The translations under genes were made by a program, and so were the position numbers. Positions 38,742 through 48,586 of a stretch of 64,000 nucleotides of DNA are shown here, piece by piece. The stretch comes from Caballeronia ptereochthonis (GTDB taxonomy: Bacteria; Pseudomonadota; Gammaproteobacteria; Burkholderiales; Burkholderiaceae): the NCBI RefSeq assembly GCF_001545075.1, contig NZ_FCOB02000009.1:1-64000 (forward strand), given 5' to 3'. A model generated the notes under the pieces. That model was not told the origin of the DNA and searched no databases. It was given only the letters and a program-made list of their open reading frames with translations. The stretch's first letter is position 1. Every line of letters starts with the position of its first letter.

Positions 38742-39625
38742 CCTTCGAACAATGGATGCGCGCGACGCTCGACCGCGTCGAGACGGCACTGGAGCACTAT
38801 CTTCCCGGCGCGGACATCGCGCCCGCGCGTCTGCACGATGCCATGCGCTATGCCGTGCTGGGCGGCGGCAAGCGGGTGCGCCCGCTCCTCGTCCACGCGG
38901 CGGGCGAGCTGACCGGCGCGAGCGCGCAGGCGGTGGAAGCGGCGAGCGCTGCGCTGGAGATGATTCACGTCTACTCGCTGGTGCATGACGACATGCCCGC
39001 CATGGACGACGACGCACTGCGCCGGGGTAAGCCCACGGTACACATCCAATATGACGAAGCGACGGCACTGCTGGTCGGCGACGCGCTGCAATCGCAGGCC
39101 TTCGTCGCGCTGACGGCCGCGGACAATGGTCTGAACGACAGCCAGCAGGCCGCGCTGGTGCGCGAGCTGGCGCTCGCGAGCGGCTCGCTCGGCATGGCGG
39201 GCGGCCAGGCCATCGATCTGGAAAGCGTCGGCCGCAAGCTGTCGCGGCCCGAACTCGAGACGATGCACCGCAAGAAGACGGGCGCACTGCTGCGCGCGTC
39301 GGTGCGCATGGGCGCGCTCGCCGGCACGCATCCGGGTGCGGACGCGCTCGCCGCGCTCGACCAGTACGCCGCCGCGATCGGCCTCGCGTTCCAGGTGGTC
39401 GACGACATCCTGGACGTCACCGCCGATTCGGCGACGCTCGGCAAGACCGCCGGCAAGGACGCGCAGCACGACAAGCCGACCTACGTATCGATCATCGGGC
39501 TCGACGCGTCGCGCGAGCTCGCCGCGCAGCTCGGCCGCGACGCGCGCGCCGCCATCCGGATTTTCGGCGCGCGCGGCCAGCGTCTTGCCGAGCTTGCCGA
39601 CCTGGTCGTGAACCGGGTGAATTGA
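38738..39625 (+). CDS. ispA: Polyprenyl (farnesyl/geranyl) diphosphate synthase
   Basis: 295-residue cytosolic synthase that condenses isopentenyl diphosphate with allylic diphosphates to give the C15 precursor of quinones, bactoprenol and hopanoids. The first Asp-rich motif is DDMPAMDDD and the second VDDILD; GGGKRVRPLL is the pyrophosphate-binding segment. A conserved beginning, MTFEQWMRATLDRVE, supports the ATG that overlaps the xseB stop. The xseB-ispA-dxs order is the usual one in proteobacteria and feeds the isoprenoid pathway from its first enzyme. Confidence 0.95.
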   Translation: MTFEQWMRATLDRVETALEHYLPGADIAPARLHDAMRYAVLGGGKRVRPLLVHAAGELTGASAQAVEAASAALEMIHVYSLVHDDMPAMDDDALRRGKPTVHIQYDEATALLVGDALQSQAFVALTAADNGLNDSQQAALVRELALASGSLGMAGGQAIDLESVGRKLSRPELETMHRKKTGALLRASVRMGALAGTHPGADALAALDQYAAAIGLAFQVVDDILDVTADSATLGKTAGKDAQHDKPTYVSIIGLDASRELAAQLGRDARAAIRIFGARGQRLAELADLVVNRVN

Positions 39626-39711
39626 TTGTTGAACGCGTGACGAACCCCACGGTGCGAAGCAAAATCACCGCGCCGAACGAATCACGCCAGTTTTCCTAAA
39701 ATGGGACGACG

Positions 39712-41628
39712 ATGTACGACCTGCTGAAATCCATCGACGATCCGGCCGATTTGCGCGCCCTCGATCGACGCCAACTGCAACCCCTCGCCGACGAGCTGCG
39801 AGCCTACGTGCTCGACAGCGTGTCGCAGACGGGCGGGCATCTGTCGTCCAATCTGGGCACGGTCGAGCTGACGATCGCGCTGCACTACGTGTTCGATACG
39901 CCTAATGACCGCATCGTCTGGGACGTCGGCCATCAGACGTATCCGCACAAGATCCTGACCGGCCGCCGCGACCGGATGTCCGGGCTGCGCCAGCTCGGCG
40001 GCATCTCCGGCTTCCCGCGGCGCAGCGAATCCGAATACGACACCTTCGGCACCGCGCATTCGAGCACGTCGATTTCGGCCGCGCTCGGCATGGCCGTCGC
40101 CAACAAGCTGCAAGGCGACAACCGCTATTCGATCGCCGTGATCGGCGACGGCGCGATGACCGCCGGCATGGCCTTCGAGGCGATGAACAACGCAGGGGTC
40201 GCCGACGACCTGCCGCTGCTCGTCATCCTGAACGACAACGACATGTCGATTTCGCCGCCGGTCGGCGCGCTGAATCGCCATCTCGCGCGCCTGATGTCGG
40301 GCCGCTTCTATGCCGCGGCGCGCGCGGGCGTCGAGCGCGTGCTGCGCGCCGCCCCGCCCATGCTCGACCTCGCCCGCAAGCTCGAAGAGCACGCGAAGGG
40401 CATGATCGTGCCGGCCACGCTGTTCGAGGAGTTCGGCTTCAACTACATCGGGCCGATCGACGGCCACGATCTCGATTCGCTCATCCCGACGCTGCAGAAC
40501 ATCAAGGAACTGCGCGGCCCGCAATTCCTGCACGTCGTGACGAAGAAGGGTCAGGGCTACAAGCTCGCCGAAGCGGATCCCGTGCTCTATCACGGCCCCG
40601 GCAAGTTCAATCCGGCCGAGGGCATCAAGCCGTCGACAGCGCCGTCGAAGAAGACCTACACGCAGGTCTTCGGCGAATGGCTGTGCGATGCCGCGGCGCA
40701 GGATTCGCGCGTGGTCGGCATCACGCCGGCAATGCGCGAGGGCTCCGGCATGGTCGAGTTCGAGAAGCGCTTCCCGGACCGCTACTTCGATGTCGGCATC
40801 GCCGAGCAGCACGCGGTCACGTTCGCGGGCGGGCTGGCTGCGGACGGCATGAAGCCCGTCGTCGCGATCTATTCGACCTTCCTGCAGCGCGCGTACGACC
40901 AGCTGATCCACGACGTCGCGCTGCAGAACCTGCCGGTCGTGTTCGCGATCGACCGCGCGGGTCTCGTCGGCGCGGACGGCGCGACGCACGCGGGCAACTA
41001 CGATCTCGCGTTCCTGCGCTGCATCCCGAACATGACCGTGATGGCCGCATCGGACGAAAACGAGTGCCGTCAGATGCTCTACACGGCGCTTCAGCAGCCG
41101 AACCCGACGGCGGTGCGCTATCCGCGCGGCGCGGGCACGGGCGTCGCAACCGTCAAGCAGATGACCGCGATTCCCGTCGGCCGTGGCGAGATCCGCCGCG
41201 AGTCGTCGCAGAAGCTCGGCTCGGGCAAGCGCATCGCGATCTGCGCGTTCGGCACGATGGTCGCGCCGTCGCTCGCGGCGGCCGAAGAGCTCGATCTGAC
41301 GGTTGCCAACATGCGCTTCGTGAAGCCGGTCGACGCCGATCTGCTGCGCGAACTCGCCGCGACGCACGACGCCATCGTGACGATCGAGGAAGGCGCGATC
41401 ATGGGCGGCGCGGGTTCGGCGTGCGTGGAAGCGCTGCTCGCCAGCTCGATCGTGAAGCCCGTGCTGCAGCTCGGTCTGCCCGATGCCTTCATCGATCACG
41501 GCGATCCCGCCAAGCTGCTCGCGAGCGTGGGACTGGATGCAGCCGGCATCGCCCGCTCGATCCGCGAGCGCTTCCTCGACGCTGTCGAAAGCGCGCACGC
41601 AGGCAAGCTGACCAAGCGCGTCGCCTGA
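39712..41628 (+). CDS. dxs: 1-deoxy-D-xylulose-5-phosphate synthase
   Basis: 638-residue thiamine-diphosphate enzyme that joins pyruvate and glyceraldehyde 3-phosphate in the first step of the MEP isoprenoid pathway. The cofactor site [18 protein letters not shown] (near 145), the SNLGTVELT and [10 protein letters not shown] segments and the transketolase-type pyrimidine site ([15 protein letters not shown]) are all present. GGGA six bases before the ATG. It lies 86 bases after ispA, probably in one operon, and is followed by two tandem hairpins. Confidence 0.97.
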   Translation: MYDLLKSIDDPADLRALDRRQLQPLADELRAYVLDSVSQTGGHLSSNLGTVELTIALHYVFDTPNDRIVWDVGHQTYPHKILTGRRDRMSGLRQLGGISGFPRRSESEYDTFGTAHSSTSISAALGMAVANKLQGDNRYSIAVIGDGAMTAGMAFEAMNNAGVADDLPLLVILNDNDMSISPPVGALNRHLARLMSGRFYAAARAGVERVLRAAPPMLDLARKLEEHAKGMIVPATLFEEFGFNYIGPIDGHDLDSLIPTLQNIKELRGPQFLHVVTKKGQGYKLAEADPVLYHGPGKFNPAEGIKPSTAPSKKTYTQVFGEWLCDAAAQDSRVVGITPAMREGSGMVEFEKRFPDRYFDVGIAEQHAVTFAGGLAADGMKPVVAIYSTFLQRAYDQLIHDVALQNLPVVFAIDRAGLVGADGATHAGNYDLAFLRCIPNMTVMAASDENECRQMLYTALQQPNPTAVRYPRGAGTGVATVKQMTAIPVGRGEIRRESSQKLGSGKRIAICAFGTMVAPSLAAAEELDLTVANMRFVKPVDADLLRELAATHDAIVTIEEGAIMGGAGSACVEALLASSIVKPVLQLGLPDAFIDHGDPAKLLASVGLDAAGIARSIRERFLDAVESAHAGKLTKRVA

Positions 41629-41640
41629 CGCATCACGCTC

Positions 41641-41712
41641 GCACGGTGCGCCCGGGGTGCGCCGTGCAGCATCGCTTTGGCACACGGCGCGGGCCTCAAT
41701 CCGCGCCGTGTG
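41641..41712. repeat. Two tandem GC-rich hairpins between dxs and folE2
   Basis: GCACGG at 41641 pairs with CCGTGC at 41662 over a GC-rich interior. CACACGGCGCGG (41681-41692) pairs perfectly with CCGCGCCGTGTG (41701-41712) over an eight-base loop. No T-run follows either. They may slow or end dxs transcription or form a structured leader for folE2. Confidence 0.6.
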
Positions 41713-41772
41713 CGCTTCAACGTTTCGAACCGCTCGCGTGCGGCATGACGCGCGGCGCATAAGGACAAACAA

Positions 41773-42579
41773 ATGAATCAGATGAATCCCGCCTTCGTGA
41801 TGCCCGACGTTCAAAGCACGCCCGACATGCGCCAGATCGCGATTTCCCGCGTCGGCGTAAAGGGTGTGCGGCATCCGTTGTCGGTGCGCACGCAGGACGG
41901 CGTGCAGCCGAGCGTCGGCGTGTGGAATCTCGACGTGCATCTGCCCGCCGAACAGAAGGGCACGCACATGTCGCGCTTCGTCGCGCTGCTCGAGGAGCAT
42001 CGCGAGCCGCTCGATCAGGCCGCGCTTCGCACGCTGCTCGCCGCGATGCTGACGAAGCTCGAAGCGCACTCGGGGCGCATCGAAGTGACATTGCCGTACT
42101 TCGTGATGAAGACCGCGCCGGTGTCCGGCGTGCAGAGCCTGCTGGATTACGAAGCGACGTTCATCGCCGAGAAGCGCGACGGGCAGACGCGCCTGTCGAT
42201 GAAGGTGCTCGTGCCCGTGACGAGCCTGTGCCCGTGCTCGAAGAAGATCTCGCAATACGGGGCGCACAATCAGCGCTCGCACGTGACGATCACGGCGGAG
42301 CTCGCGGGCGAAGTCGCGCTGGAAGAACTGATTCGCATCGCCGAGGAAGAGGCGTCGTGCGAGCTGTGGGGCTTGCTGAAGCGCCCCGACGAGAAGCTCG
42401 TGACCGAGCGCGCGTACGAGAATCCGAAGTTCGTCGAAGACCTCGTGCGCGACGTCGCGATGCGCCTGAACGCGGACGAGCGCATCGTCGCGTACGTGCT
42501 CGAGGCGGAAAACTTCGAGTCGATCCACAATCACAGCGCCTACGCGGTGATCGAGCGGGACAAGCGCCGCGACGCGTGA
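41773..42579 (+). CDS. folE2: GTP cyclohydrolase FolE2 (type IB)
   Basis: 268-residue enzyme that converts GTP to dihydroneopterin triphosphate for folate and queuosine. The family signature [21 protein letters not shown] gives the active-site Cys, and [10 protein letters not shown] and NHSAYAV are also conserved. Type IB does not need zinc, and in many bacteria it backs up FolE when zinc is scarce. I looked for a Zur-like palindrome upstream and saw none. AAGGAC lies before the ATG. It converges with the LysR gene with a six-base gap. Confidence 0.94.
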   Translation: MNQMNPAFVMPDVQSTPDMRQIAISRVGVKGVRHPLSVRTQDGVQPSVGVWNLDVHLPAEQKGTHMSRFVALLEEHREPLDQAALRTLLAAMLTKLEAHSGRIEVTLPYFVMKTAPVSGVQSLLDYEATFIAEKRDGQTRLSMKVLVPVTSLCPCSKKISQYGAHNQRSHVTITAELAGEVALEELIRIAEEEASCELWGLLKRPDEKLVTERAYENPKFVEDLVRDVAMRLNADERIVAYVLEAENFESIHNHSAYAVIERDKRRDA

Positions 42580-42585
42580 GTCGTC

Positions 42586-43503
42586 TCAGGCGAGCGCCGT
42601 TTCCGATGAAACGTGCGCTTCCCGCACGGAAGCCGTCACCAGCGCCGCCAGCCGTTCGACCGGCGGCGATGCGCTCCCCGACGCGCGATGCAGCGCCAAC
42701 GGAATCGAAGGCAACGCCGGCAAGCCGGATTCGCCGGCATCGAGCGCGCGAACGGTCGACGGCAATCCGTAGGTCGTGCGCACGGTCACGCCCAGACCGG
42801 CTGCCGCTGCCGCCCACAATCCCGACAGACTCGGGCTCGTAAACGCAACCCGCCATTTGATGCCCGCGCGATCGAGCGCCGCGCCCGCCGCACTGTGAAA
42901 GAGGCAGGGCCGGTCGAACGCGATGAGCGGCAGGGGCTCGCCGGAATCGTACTGCCACGGCACCGCCGCCGATGCGATCCAGCGCATCGGCGGCGCAGCG
43001 ATCGGCTCGGCGATCATGGCGGCGTTGCTCTCGTCCGTCACGCCGCCCGCGCCCCACACGAGCGCGAGATCCAGCTGCCCGGTGTCGATGCGCTCCAGCA
43101 GCTCCGTATTGCGCGCCACGCGCGCTTCGATGCGCACCTTCGGATGTGCCCTTGCGAAGCGGCCGAGCACATCCGGCAGCACGACTTCGCCGAAATCCTC
43201 CTGCAAGCCGAGCCGGATCCAGCCTTCCAGATCGACGCCGCGAATCGCCACGGCGGCTTCGTCGTTCAGTTCGACGAGGCGTCGCGCGTAGCCGAGCATC
43301 ACTTCGCCGGCGTCCGTGAGCGCGAGTCCGCGTCCGGATTTGCGAAAGAGCGTGGTGCCAGCCTGTTCCTCCAGCTTGCGGATCTGCGCGCTCACGGCGG
43401 AAGTGGAGCGCCCGACGCGATCCGCCGCCTTCGCGAAACTGCCGAGGTCCATGCCCGCGACGAAGCTGCGCAGCACCGCGAGATCGAATGTCGTCTGGCT
43501 CAT
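42586..43503 (-). CDS. LysR-family transcriptional regulator
   Basis: 305 residues: an N-terminal winged helix-turn-helix (FDLAVLRSFVAGMDLGSFAKAADRVGRSTSAVSAQ) and a periplasmic-binding-protein-like effector domain. AGGA eight bases before the ATG. It is divergent from an MFS exporter-like gene over a 93-base gap, the standard layout in which the LysR protein controls both itself and the neighbour. A TTCGAATGAT(C)GA dyad in that gap could be the T-N11-A binding site, but I could not define it firmly. Confidence 0.92.
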   Translation of the reverse strand: MSQTTFDLAVLRSFVAGMDLGSFAKAADRVGRSTSAVSAQIRKLEEQAGTTLFRKSGRGLALTDAGEVMLGYARRLVELNDEAAVAIRGVDLEGWIRLGLQEDFGEVVLPDVLGRFARAHPKVRIEARVARNTELLERIDTGQLDLALVWGAGGVTDESNAAMIAEPIAAPPMRWIASAAVPWQYDSGEPLPLIAFDRPCLFHSAAGAALDRAGIKWRVAFTSPSLSGLWAAAAAGLGVTVRTTYGLPSTVRALDAGESGLPALPSIPLALHRASGSASPPVERLAALVTASVREAHVSSETALA

Positions 43504-43596
43504 GGCGATCGTCCTGATTTTTCGAATGATCGATGAAAAACTTTGTGATTTTCAGGACGATCCTAAGCCGTCAGACTGGTCGCAGTCAAATTCCAC

Positions 43597-44838
43597 ATGG
43601 ATTGCACGATGGCGACCCCTCTCGTACTGAAGTCGAAAAAAGCGTCCGCGCTCGGCGGCGGACATCGCTGGAAGGTGCTTGGCGTCGGCGTCGCGGCCAA
43701 CGCGAGTTTTTCGGCCGCGGCGACCGGCATCCCGACGACGGCCGTCTGGCTGCGCAGCGGCTATCACCTGAGCAACGGCGAACTGGGGCTCGTGCTCGGC
43801 GCGCTCGGTCTGGGCGTCGCGCTTTCGGAATTGCCGTGGGGCGTGCTGACGGATCGCTGGGGCGATCGTCCCGTTCTGCTGACGGGCCTGCTGTCCACGG
43901 CCGCCGTCCTCGTCGGGATGAGCCTCTTCGCCGTGCCGCCGGTGGCCACGCTCGGCTGGCTCGTCTTCGCGATGTGCGTGCTGGGTCTGCTGGGCGGCAG
44001 CGTCAACGGATCGAGCGGACGCGCGGTGATGGCCTGGTTCGGCGAAGGCGAGCGCGGCCTGGCGATGAGCATCCGCCAGACCGCGGTGCCGCTCGGTGGC
44101 GGCATCGGGGCGGCGCTCCTGCCGTGGCTGGCTTCATCGCATGGATTCGCGCTGGTGTTCGGCGCGCTGGCTGCGATGTGCGCCGCCTCCGGCGCGTTCG
44201 CCTGGCGCTGGCTGCATGAGCCGCCGAGCGCGACGCATCGCGCGGCTCGAAGCGAGGGCGCCGCGCCGCTGAAGAACCCGGTGGTCTGGCGCGTCGTGCT
44301 CGGCATAGGCATCCTGTGTGTGCCGCAGTTCGCGGTGCTGACGTTCGCGACCGTCTTCATGCACGATGCCGCCCGCTTCGGCGTGAGCGCGATCAGCGCG
44401 ACGATGGGCGCCGTCCAGCTCGGCGCAATGGCGATGCGCGTCTGGAGCGGCCGTCACACCGATCGTCGTGGAAACCGGCGCGCGTACCTGCGGGCGTCCG
44501 TGATCGTGGCTTCGGCTTCGTTCGTCGCGCTGGCGGCGGCGACCGCGTGCGGCGTCGCGCATGCGCCTTGGCTGGTCGCGGCGATGCTCGTCTTCGCGGG
44601 CGTGTGCGTATCCGCGTGGCATGGCGTCGCGTACACCGAACTGGCGACGCTCGCCGGCACCACGCGCGCCGGCACCGCGCTCGGCATGGCGAATACGGCC
44701 GTCTACGTGGGCTTCTTCCTGACGCCGCTCGTGATCCCCCATGTGCTCGCGGCCGGATCGTGGGCGATCGTGTGGCTCGTGGCGGGCGTGTGCGCGTCGC
44801 TCGCATGGCCGTTGTTTCCGAAGCCCGCGCGACATTAA
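43597..44838 (+). CDS. MFS transporter
   Basis: 413 residues with 12 hydrophobic segments. The loop 2-3 motif LTDRWGDRPVLL and the second-half equivalent SGRHTDRRGNRRA identify the major facilitator superfamily, and the overall pattern resembles the CynX/NimT or sugar-drug exporter groups; the substrate cannot be told. An ATG four codons inside (43609) is an alternative start. The divergent LysR gene probably controls it, and the GST gene follows 20 bases after its stop. Confidence 0.9.
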   Translation: MDCTMATPLVLKSKKASALGGGHRWKVLGVGVAANASFSAAATGIPTTAVWLRSGYHLSNGELGLVLGALGLGVALSELPWGVLTDRWGDRPVLLTGLLSTAAVLVGMSLFAVPPVATLGWLVFAMCVLGLLGGSVNGSSGRAVMAWFGEGERGLAMSIRQTAVPLGGGIGAALLPWLASSHGFALVFGALAAMCAASGAFAWRWLHEPPSATHRAARSEGAAPLKNPVVWRVVLGIGILCVPQFAVLTFATVFMHDAARFGVSAISATMGAVQLGAMAMRVWSGRHTDRRGNRRAYLRASVIVASASFVALAAATACGVAHAPWLVAAMLVFAGVCVSAWHGVAYTELATLAGTTRAGTALGMANTAVYVGFFLTPLVIPHVLAAGSWAIVWLVAGVCASLAWPLFPKPARH

Positions 44839-44858
44839 ACTGGTGATCCGACTCTCGA

Positions 44859-45503
44859 ATGACCGGAGCGCTCACCTTGATCCTGATCGGCCAATACGAT
44901 TCCCCGTTCGTGCGGCGCGTCGCCATCGCGCTGAATCTCTACGGCATGGCGTACGAGCACCGCACGTGGTCGGTGTTCGGCGATGCCGACAAGATCGCGC
45001 CGTTCAATCCGCTGATCCGCGTGCCGACGCTCGTGCTCGACTCGGGCGACGTGCTGATCGAAAGCGCGATGATTCTCGACTACCTCGATGAACAGGCGGG
45101 CGACGCGCGCGCGATGGTCGCCTCGAGCGGGCCTGCGCGCCGCGAGGCGCTCAAGATCTGCGCGCTCGCGACGGGCCTCGCCGACAAGGCCGTCGCGCTC
45201 GTGTACGAACGCGCGCTGCACAAGGAGAAATCGCAGACGTGGGTCGAGCGCTGCACGGCTCAGGTCGAGCGCGTGTTGAATGCCCTGGAAGCGGACCGCG
45301 CCGCGCGCCCGACGCCCTACTGGTTCGGCGATGCGATCGGCCACGCGGACATCGCCGTGGCTTGCGCGCTGCGCTTCACGCGCGAGGCGCATCCCGAGAT
45401 TTTCTCGTCGACGCGCTGGCCGACGCTCATCGGTCACAGCGATCGCTGCGAGACGCTGCCGGTCTTCAAATCGATCGTGCAGCCGTTGAATCCGCCGAAA
45501 TGA
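44859..45503 (+). CDS. Glutathione S-transferase family protein
   Basis: 214 residues: an N-terminal thioredoxin fold (LILIGQYDSPFVRRVAIALN, with the catalytic Ser in the first loop, then NPLIRVPTLVLDSG and the ESAMILDYLDE glutathione gamma-Glu site) and a helical C-terminal domain. Probably a cytosolic conjugating or reducing enzyme. The ATG has no clear ribosome-binding site. A TTG at 44877 has GGAG eight bases upstream and would start closer to the conserved strand. It lies 20 bases after the MFS gene and converges with tsaD. Confidence 0.9.
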   Translation: MTGALTLILIGQYDSPFVRRVAIALNLYGMAYEHRTWSVFGDADKIAPFNPLIRVPTLVLDSGDVLIESAMILDYLDEQAGDARAMVASSGPARREALKICALATGLADKAVALVYERALHKEKSQTWVERCTAQVERVLNALEADRAARPTPYWFGDAIGHADIAVACALRFTREAHPEIFSSTRWPTLIGHSDRCETLPVFKSIVQPLNPPK

Positions 45504-45507
45504 GCGC

Positions 45508-46536
45508 TCAGGCGCGCGCGAGCGAAGTGAGATCCCAGCGCGGCTTCACGGTGAACGCGTAATCGCGCACGGCTTGCTCCGGCCAGCGCGACAGGCGCAG
45601 CGCGCCCGCGAGCGCGATCATCGCGCCGTTGTCGGTGCAGAGCGACAGATCGGGGTAGTGGACGTCGAAGCGGCGCTTGTTCGCCGCCGCCGACAGCGCC
45701 TCGCGCAACTGCCGGTTCGCGCCGACGCCGCCCGCCACGACGAGGCGCTTGAGGCCCGTCTTCTTCAGCGCCGCGAGCGACTTGGCGACGAGCACGTCCA
45801 CCGCCGCATCGACGAAGCCGCGCGCGAGATCGGCCTTGGCCTGCTCGCACACGTTACCGCCGAGCTTGCGGCTATGCGTGAGCACGGCGGTTTTCAGGCC
45901 GCTGAAGCTGAAATCGAGATCGCCGGAATGGAGCATGGGACGCGGCAGCACGACCGCGCCCGGCGTGCCGAACTCCGCGAGCCGCGACACTTCCGGCCCG
46001 CCCGGATAGCCCAGGCCGAGCAGTTTCGCGGTCTTGTCGAAGGCTTCGCCGGCGGCGTCGTCGAGCGTTTCGCCGAGCGTTTCGTACACGCCGACATCGG
46101 TCACGCGCATCAGCTGCGTGTGTCCGCCGGACACGAGCAGCGCGACGAACGGAAAGGGCGGCGGAGCATCGACCAGAAGCGGCGACAGCAGATGCCCTTC
46201 GAGATGGTGAATGCCGACGGTCGGCTTGTCCCACGCCATGGCGAGCGAATTGGCGATGCTCGCGCCCACGAGCAGCGCGCCCGCGAGCCCCGGCCCCTGC
46301 GTGAACGCGATGGCGTCGATGTCGCCGCGCGCGGCGCCGGACTTCTCCAGCACTTCCTCGAGCAGCGGCAGCGCGCGCCGGATGTGATCGCGCGAAGCCA
46401 GTTCCGGCACGACGCCGCCGTAATCGCGATGCATCGCGATCTGCGAATGAAGGGCGTGCGAAAGCAGGCCGCGCTCGGTGTCGTAGAGGGCGAGGCCGGT
46501 TTCGTCGCAGGAGCTTTCGATGCCAAGAACGAGCAT
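45508..46536 (-). CDS. tsaD: tRNA threonylcarbamoyladenosine transferase TsaD
   Basis: 342-residue essential enzyme that, with TsaB and TsaE, puts threonylcarbamoyl on A37 of ANN-decoding tRNAs. It has the ASKHA fold with [13 protein letters not shown] at the start, the metal ligands in [18 protein letters not shown], and [14 protein letters not shown] near the end. Length is typical. The frame extends far upstream but the family N-terminus fixes the ATG. It is divergent from the BaiN-like flavoprotein gene, with 99 bases between them. Confidence 0.96.
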   Translation of the reverse strand: MLVLGIESSCDETGLALYDTERGLLSHALHSQIAMHRDYGGVVPELASRDHIRRALPLLEEVLEKSGAARGDIDAIAFTQGPGLAGALLVGASIANSLAMAWDKPTVGIHHLEGHLLSPLLVDAPPPFPFVALLVSGGHTQLMRVTDVGVYETLGETLDDAAGEAFDKTAKLLGLGYPGGPEVSRLAEFGTPGAVVLPRPMLHSGDLDFSFSGLKTAVLTHSRKLGGNVCEQAKADLARGFVDAAVDVLVAKSLAALKKTGLKRLVVAGGVGANRQLREALSAAANKRRFDVHYPDLSLCTDNGAMIALAGALRLSRWPEQAVRDYAFTVKPRWDLTSLARA

Positions 46537-46635
46537 GGGAGTGACGCCAGAGGTAACAGAAAAGTATAGCAGCGGCGGGCCCGGCGCGTGTTGCCGTCCC
46601 AAACGCATCCGGACGCAGCGGTTAGAATGCGCGCC

Positions 46636-47862
46636 ATGGAATCCTTCGATATCGCCGTCATCGGCGCGGGCGCGGCCGGCATGATGTGCGCGGCCGTGGC
46701 CGCTCAATCCGGGCGCCGCGTCGTGCTGATCGACCACGCCGAGCGCCTCGCCGAAAAAATCCGCATCTCCGGCGGCGGGCGCTGCAACTTCACCAACATC
46801 AACGCACAGCCGGCCAACTTCCTCTCGGCGAATCCGCATTTCTGCCGTTCCGCGCTCGCGCGCTACACGCCGCGCGATTTTCTCGCGCTGCTCAAGCAGT
46901 ACCGCGTGAAGTGGCACGAGAAGCACAAGGGCCAGCTTTTCTGCGACGACTCGAGCGAATCGATCATCGACCTGCTGAAAGGCGAGTGCGATGCGGGCGG
47001 CGTCGCGTGGCGGCGTCCGGTCGCCGTGCACGAGATTCGTCACGACGGCACGCGCTTCGCGCTCGACACGACCGCGGACGCGATCGGCGCGGCGGCGCTC
47101 GTCATCGCGACGGGCGGACTGTCGATTCCGAAGATCGGCGCGACGGACTTCGGCTACCGCGTCGCGAAGCAGTTCGGCCACAAGCTGATCGATACGCGTC
47201 CGGCGCTCGTGCCGCTCACGTTCACCTCCGCCGACTGGGCGCCGTTCGCCGCGCTGTCGGGGCTTTCGCTGCCGGTGCGCATCACCACGGGCAAAGGCAA
47301 GACGCGCGGCGCGTTCGACGAAGACCTGCTGCTCACGCATCGCGGCGTGTCGGGGCCGGGCGTGCTGCAGATATCGAGCTACTGGAATACGTCGGAGCCG
47401 ATTCAGGTCGATCTGCTTCCCGATCTCGACGCCACCGAGTTTCTGCTCGAAGCGAAAGCGGGCTCCAAGAAGCAGATCGGCAATTTTCTGGCCGAGCACG
47501 TGCCCGCGCGTCTCGCGCACGCGTGGCTCGAGGCGCAGCGCGTGTCCGTCGATGCGCGTCTCGCCGATCTGCCCGACCGCACCTTGCGCGCGATCGGCGC
47601 GTCGCTGTCGAACTGGACGCTGACGCCGAGCGGCACCGAAGGCTACCGCAAGGCGGAAGTCACGCGCGGCGGCGTGGACACGCGCGAGCTCTCCTCGACG
47701 ACGATGATGAGCGAGCGGGTCGCGGGGCTTTATTTCATCGGCGAGGCGGTGGATGTCACCGGCTGGCTCGGCGGCTACAACTTCCAGTGGGCGTGGGCCT
47801 CGGGCGTCGCGGCGGGCAAGGCCGCCGCGGAGTTCGCGCGGGGCGCCGCGACGGCCGCCTGA
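46636..47862 (+). CDS. BaiN/HI0933-family flavoprotein
   Basis: 408 residues. [20 protein letters not shown] is the FAD-binding fold, [14 protein letters not shown] is the family signature, and [19 protein letters not shown] at the C-terminus completes the FAD site. The family (HI0933, YhiN, BaiN) is thought to reduce small molecules; its physiological reaction in proteobacteria is unknown. The ATG at the flavin fold is the best start; a frame of 16 further codons is open upstream. Confidence 0.9.
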   Translation: MESFDIAVIGAGAAGMMCAAVAAQSGRRVVLIDHAERLAEKIRISGGGRCNFTNINAQPANFLSANPHFCRSALARYTPRDFLALLKQYRVKWHEKHKGQLFCDDSSESIIDLLKGECDAGGVAWRRPVAVHEIRHDGTRFALDTTADAIGAAALVIATGGLSIPKIGATDFGYRVAKQFGHKLIDTRPALVPLTFTSADWAPFAALSGLSLPVRITTGKGKTRGAFDEDLLLTHRGVSGPGVLQISSYWNTSEPIQVDLLPDLDATEFLLEAKAGSKKQIGNFLAEHVPARLAHAWLEAQRVSVDARLADLPDRTLRAIGASLSNWTLTPSGTEGYRKAEVTRGGVDTRELSSTTMMSERVAGLYFIGEAVDVTGWLGGYNFQWAWASGVAAGKAAAEFARGAATAA

Positions 47863-47908
47863 GTGCGCTTTCCCGGGGTTTTGGCGAGTCTCGAAACGTG
47901 AACCCGTT

Positions 47909-47917
47909 TGCTATACT
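47909..47917 (+). promoter_or_regulatory. Extended -10 promoter
   Basis: TGCTATACT fits the TG-n-TATAAT extended -10 with one mismatch and sits 47 bases after the flavoprotein gene. No -35 match is needed for this type. Transcription from it would begin near 47924 and run into the structured stretch that follows. Confidence 0.6.
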
Positions 47918-47923
47918 CAGACG

Positions 47924-48045
47924 GTCATCGGAGGAATCTCTCCGCTCTGGCTGGCGTGAACAGGTTCGGTGCGGCGCGTCTCGCCGCAACTCGGAAAGGC
48001 CCGCTAAAAGTCCCGCTTGAGGAGGCGTTCCCAAGCGGGCTTTTA
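47924..48045 (+). ncRNA. Candidate structured small RNA or orphan leader
   Basis: About 120 bases between an extended -10 promoter and an intrinsic terminator, with no reading frame that I can support. Three hairpins can be drawn: CGGAG/CTCCG (47929-47944), TGCGGCG/CGCCGCA (47970-47988) and the terminator stem. In many relatives this place just before yqeY is occupied by rpsU (ribosomal protein S21); none of the S21 signature is found here in any frame. It is either an sRNA or the leader and terminator left behind after rpsU was lost. Confidence 0.4.
48006..48044 (+). terminator. Intrinsic terminator upstream of yqeY
   Basis: CCCGCTTG and CAAGCGGG pair over a 12-base loop; AAAAG before and CTTTT after extend the stem past one bulged T. 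The four-T tail gives moderate strength. It precedes the yqeY ATG by 62 bases. Confidence 0.75.
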
Positions 48046-48106
48046 CTTTCGCGGCCTGGCCGGCGCCGGCCGGAATCCAAACTTTCGCAATCGCACCGGG
48101 TGAACG

Positions 48107-48553
48107 ATGAGCCTCAAGGACCAGATCAACGACGACATGAAGACTGCCATGCGCGCGCGCGAAACCGAGCGCCTCGGCACGATTCGGCTGCTGCTCGCGG
48201 CAATCAAGCAGCGTGAAGTCGACGATCGCGTCACGCTCGACGATGCGGGCATCACCGCCGTCGTCGACAAGATGATCAAGCAGCGCAAGGATTCCATCAG
48301 CCAGTTCCAGGCCGCCGGCCGCGACGATCTCGTCGCGAAGGAAAACGCCGAGCTCGCCGTGCTGTCCGCGTACATGCCCGAGCAGCTTTCCGCCGACGCG
48401 ATCGCCGCCGAGGTTCAGGCCGCCATCGCCGCGACGGGCGCCGCGGGCCCGCAGGACATGGGCAAGGTGATGGGCGTGTTGAAGCCGAAGCTCGCCGGCC
48501 GGGCGGACATGACCGCCGTTTCGGCGCAGGTGAAGGCCGCGCTCGCCAAGTAA
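48107..48553 (+). CDS. yqeY: GatB/YqeY domain-containing protein
   Basis: 148-residue stand-alone YqeY protein, related to the C-terminal tail domain of the amidotransferase subunit GatB that binds tRNA. Beginning MSLKDQINDDMKTAMRARE and the PEQLSADAIAAEV and GKVMGVLKPKLAGRADM segments are characteristic. Its role is unclear; it may act on mischarged tRNA or in stress. It lies 33 bases before dnaG in the usual yqeY-dnaG-rpoD order. Confidence 0.93.
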   Translation: MSLKDQINDDMKTAMRARETERLGTIRLLLAAIKQREVDDRVTLDDAGITAVVDKMIKQRKDSISQFQAAGRDDLVAKENAELAVLSAYMPEQLSADAIAAEVQAAIAATGAAGPQDMGKVMGVLKPKLAGRADMTAVSAQVKAALAK

Positions 48554-48586
48554 CGCGACGAGCCACGCAAGCCGCGCCTCCATCCG

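Noticed and set aside
47954..48010. Possible tiny reading frame (GTG, reading NRFGAARLAATRKGPLK) in the yqeY upstream RNA
   Set aside because: It has no ribosome-binding site and crosses two hairpins and part of the terminator. It does not resemble S21.
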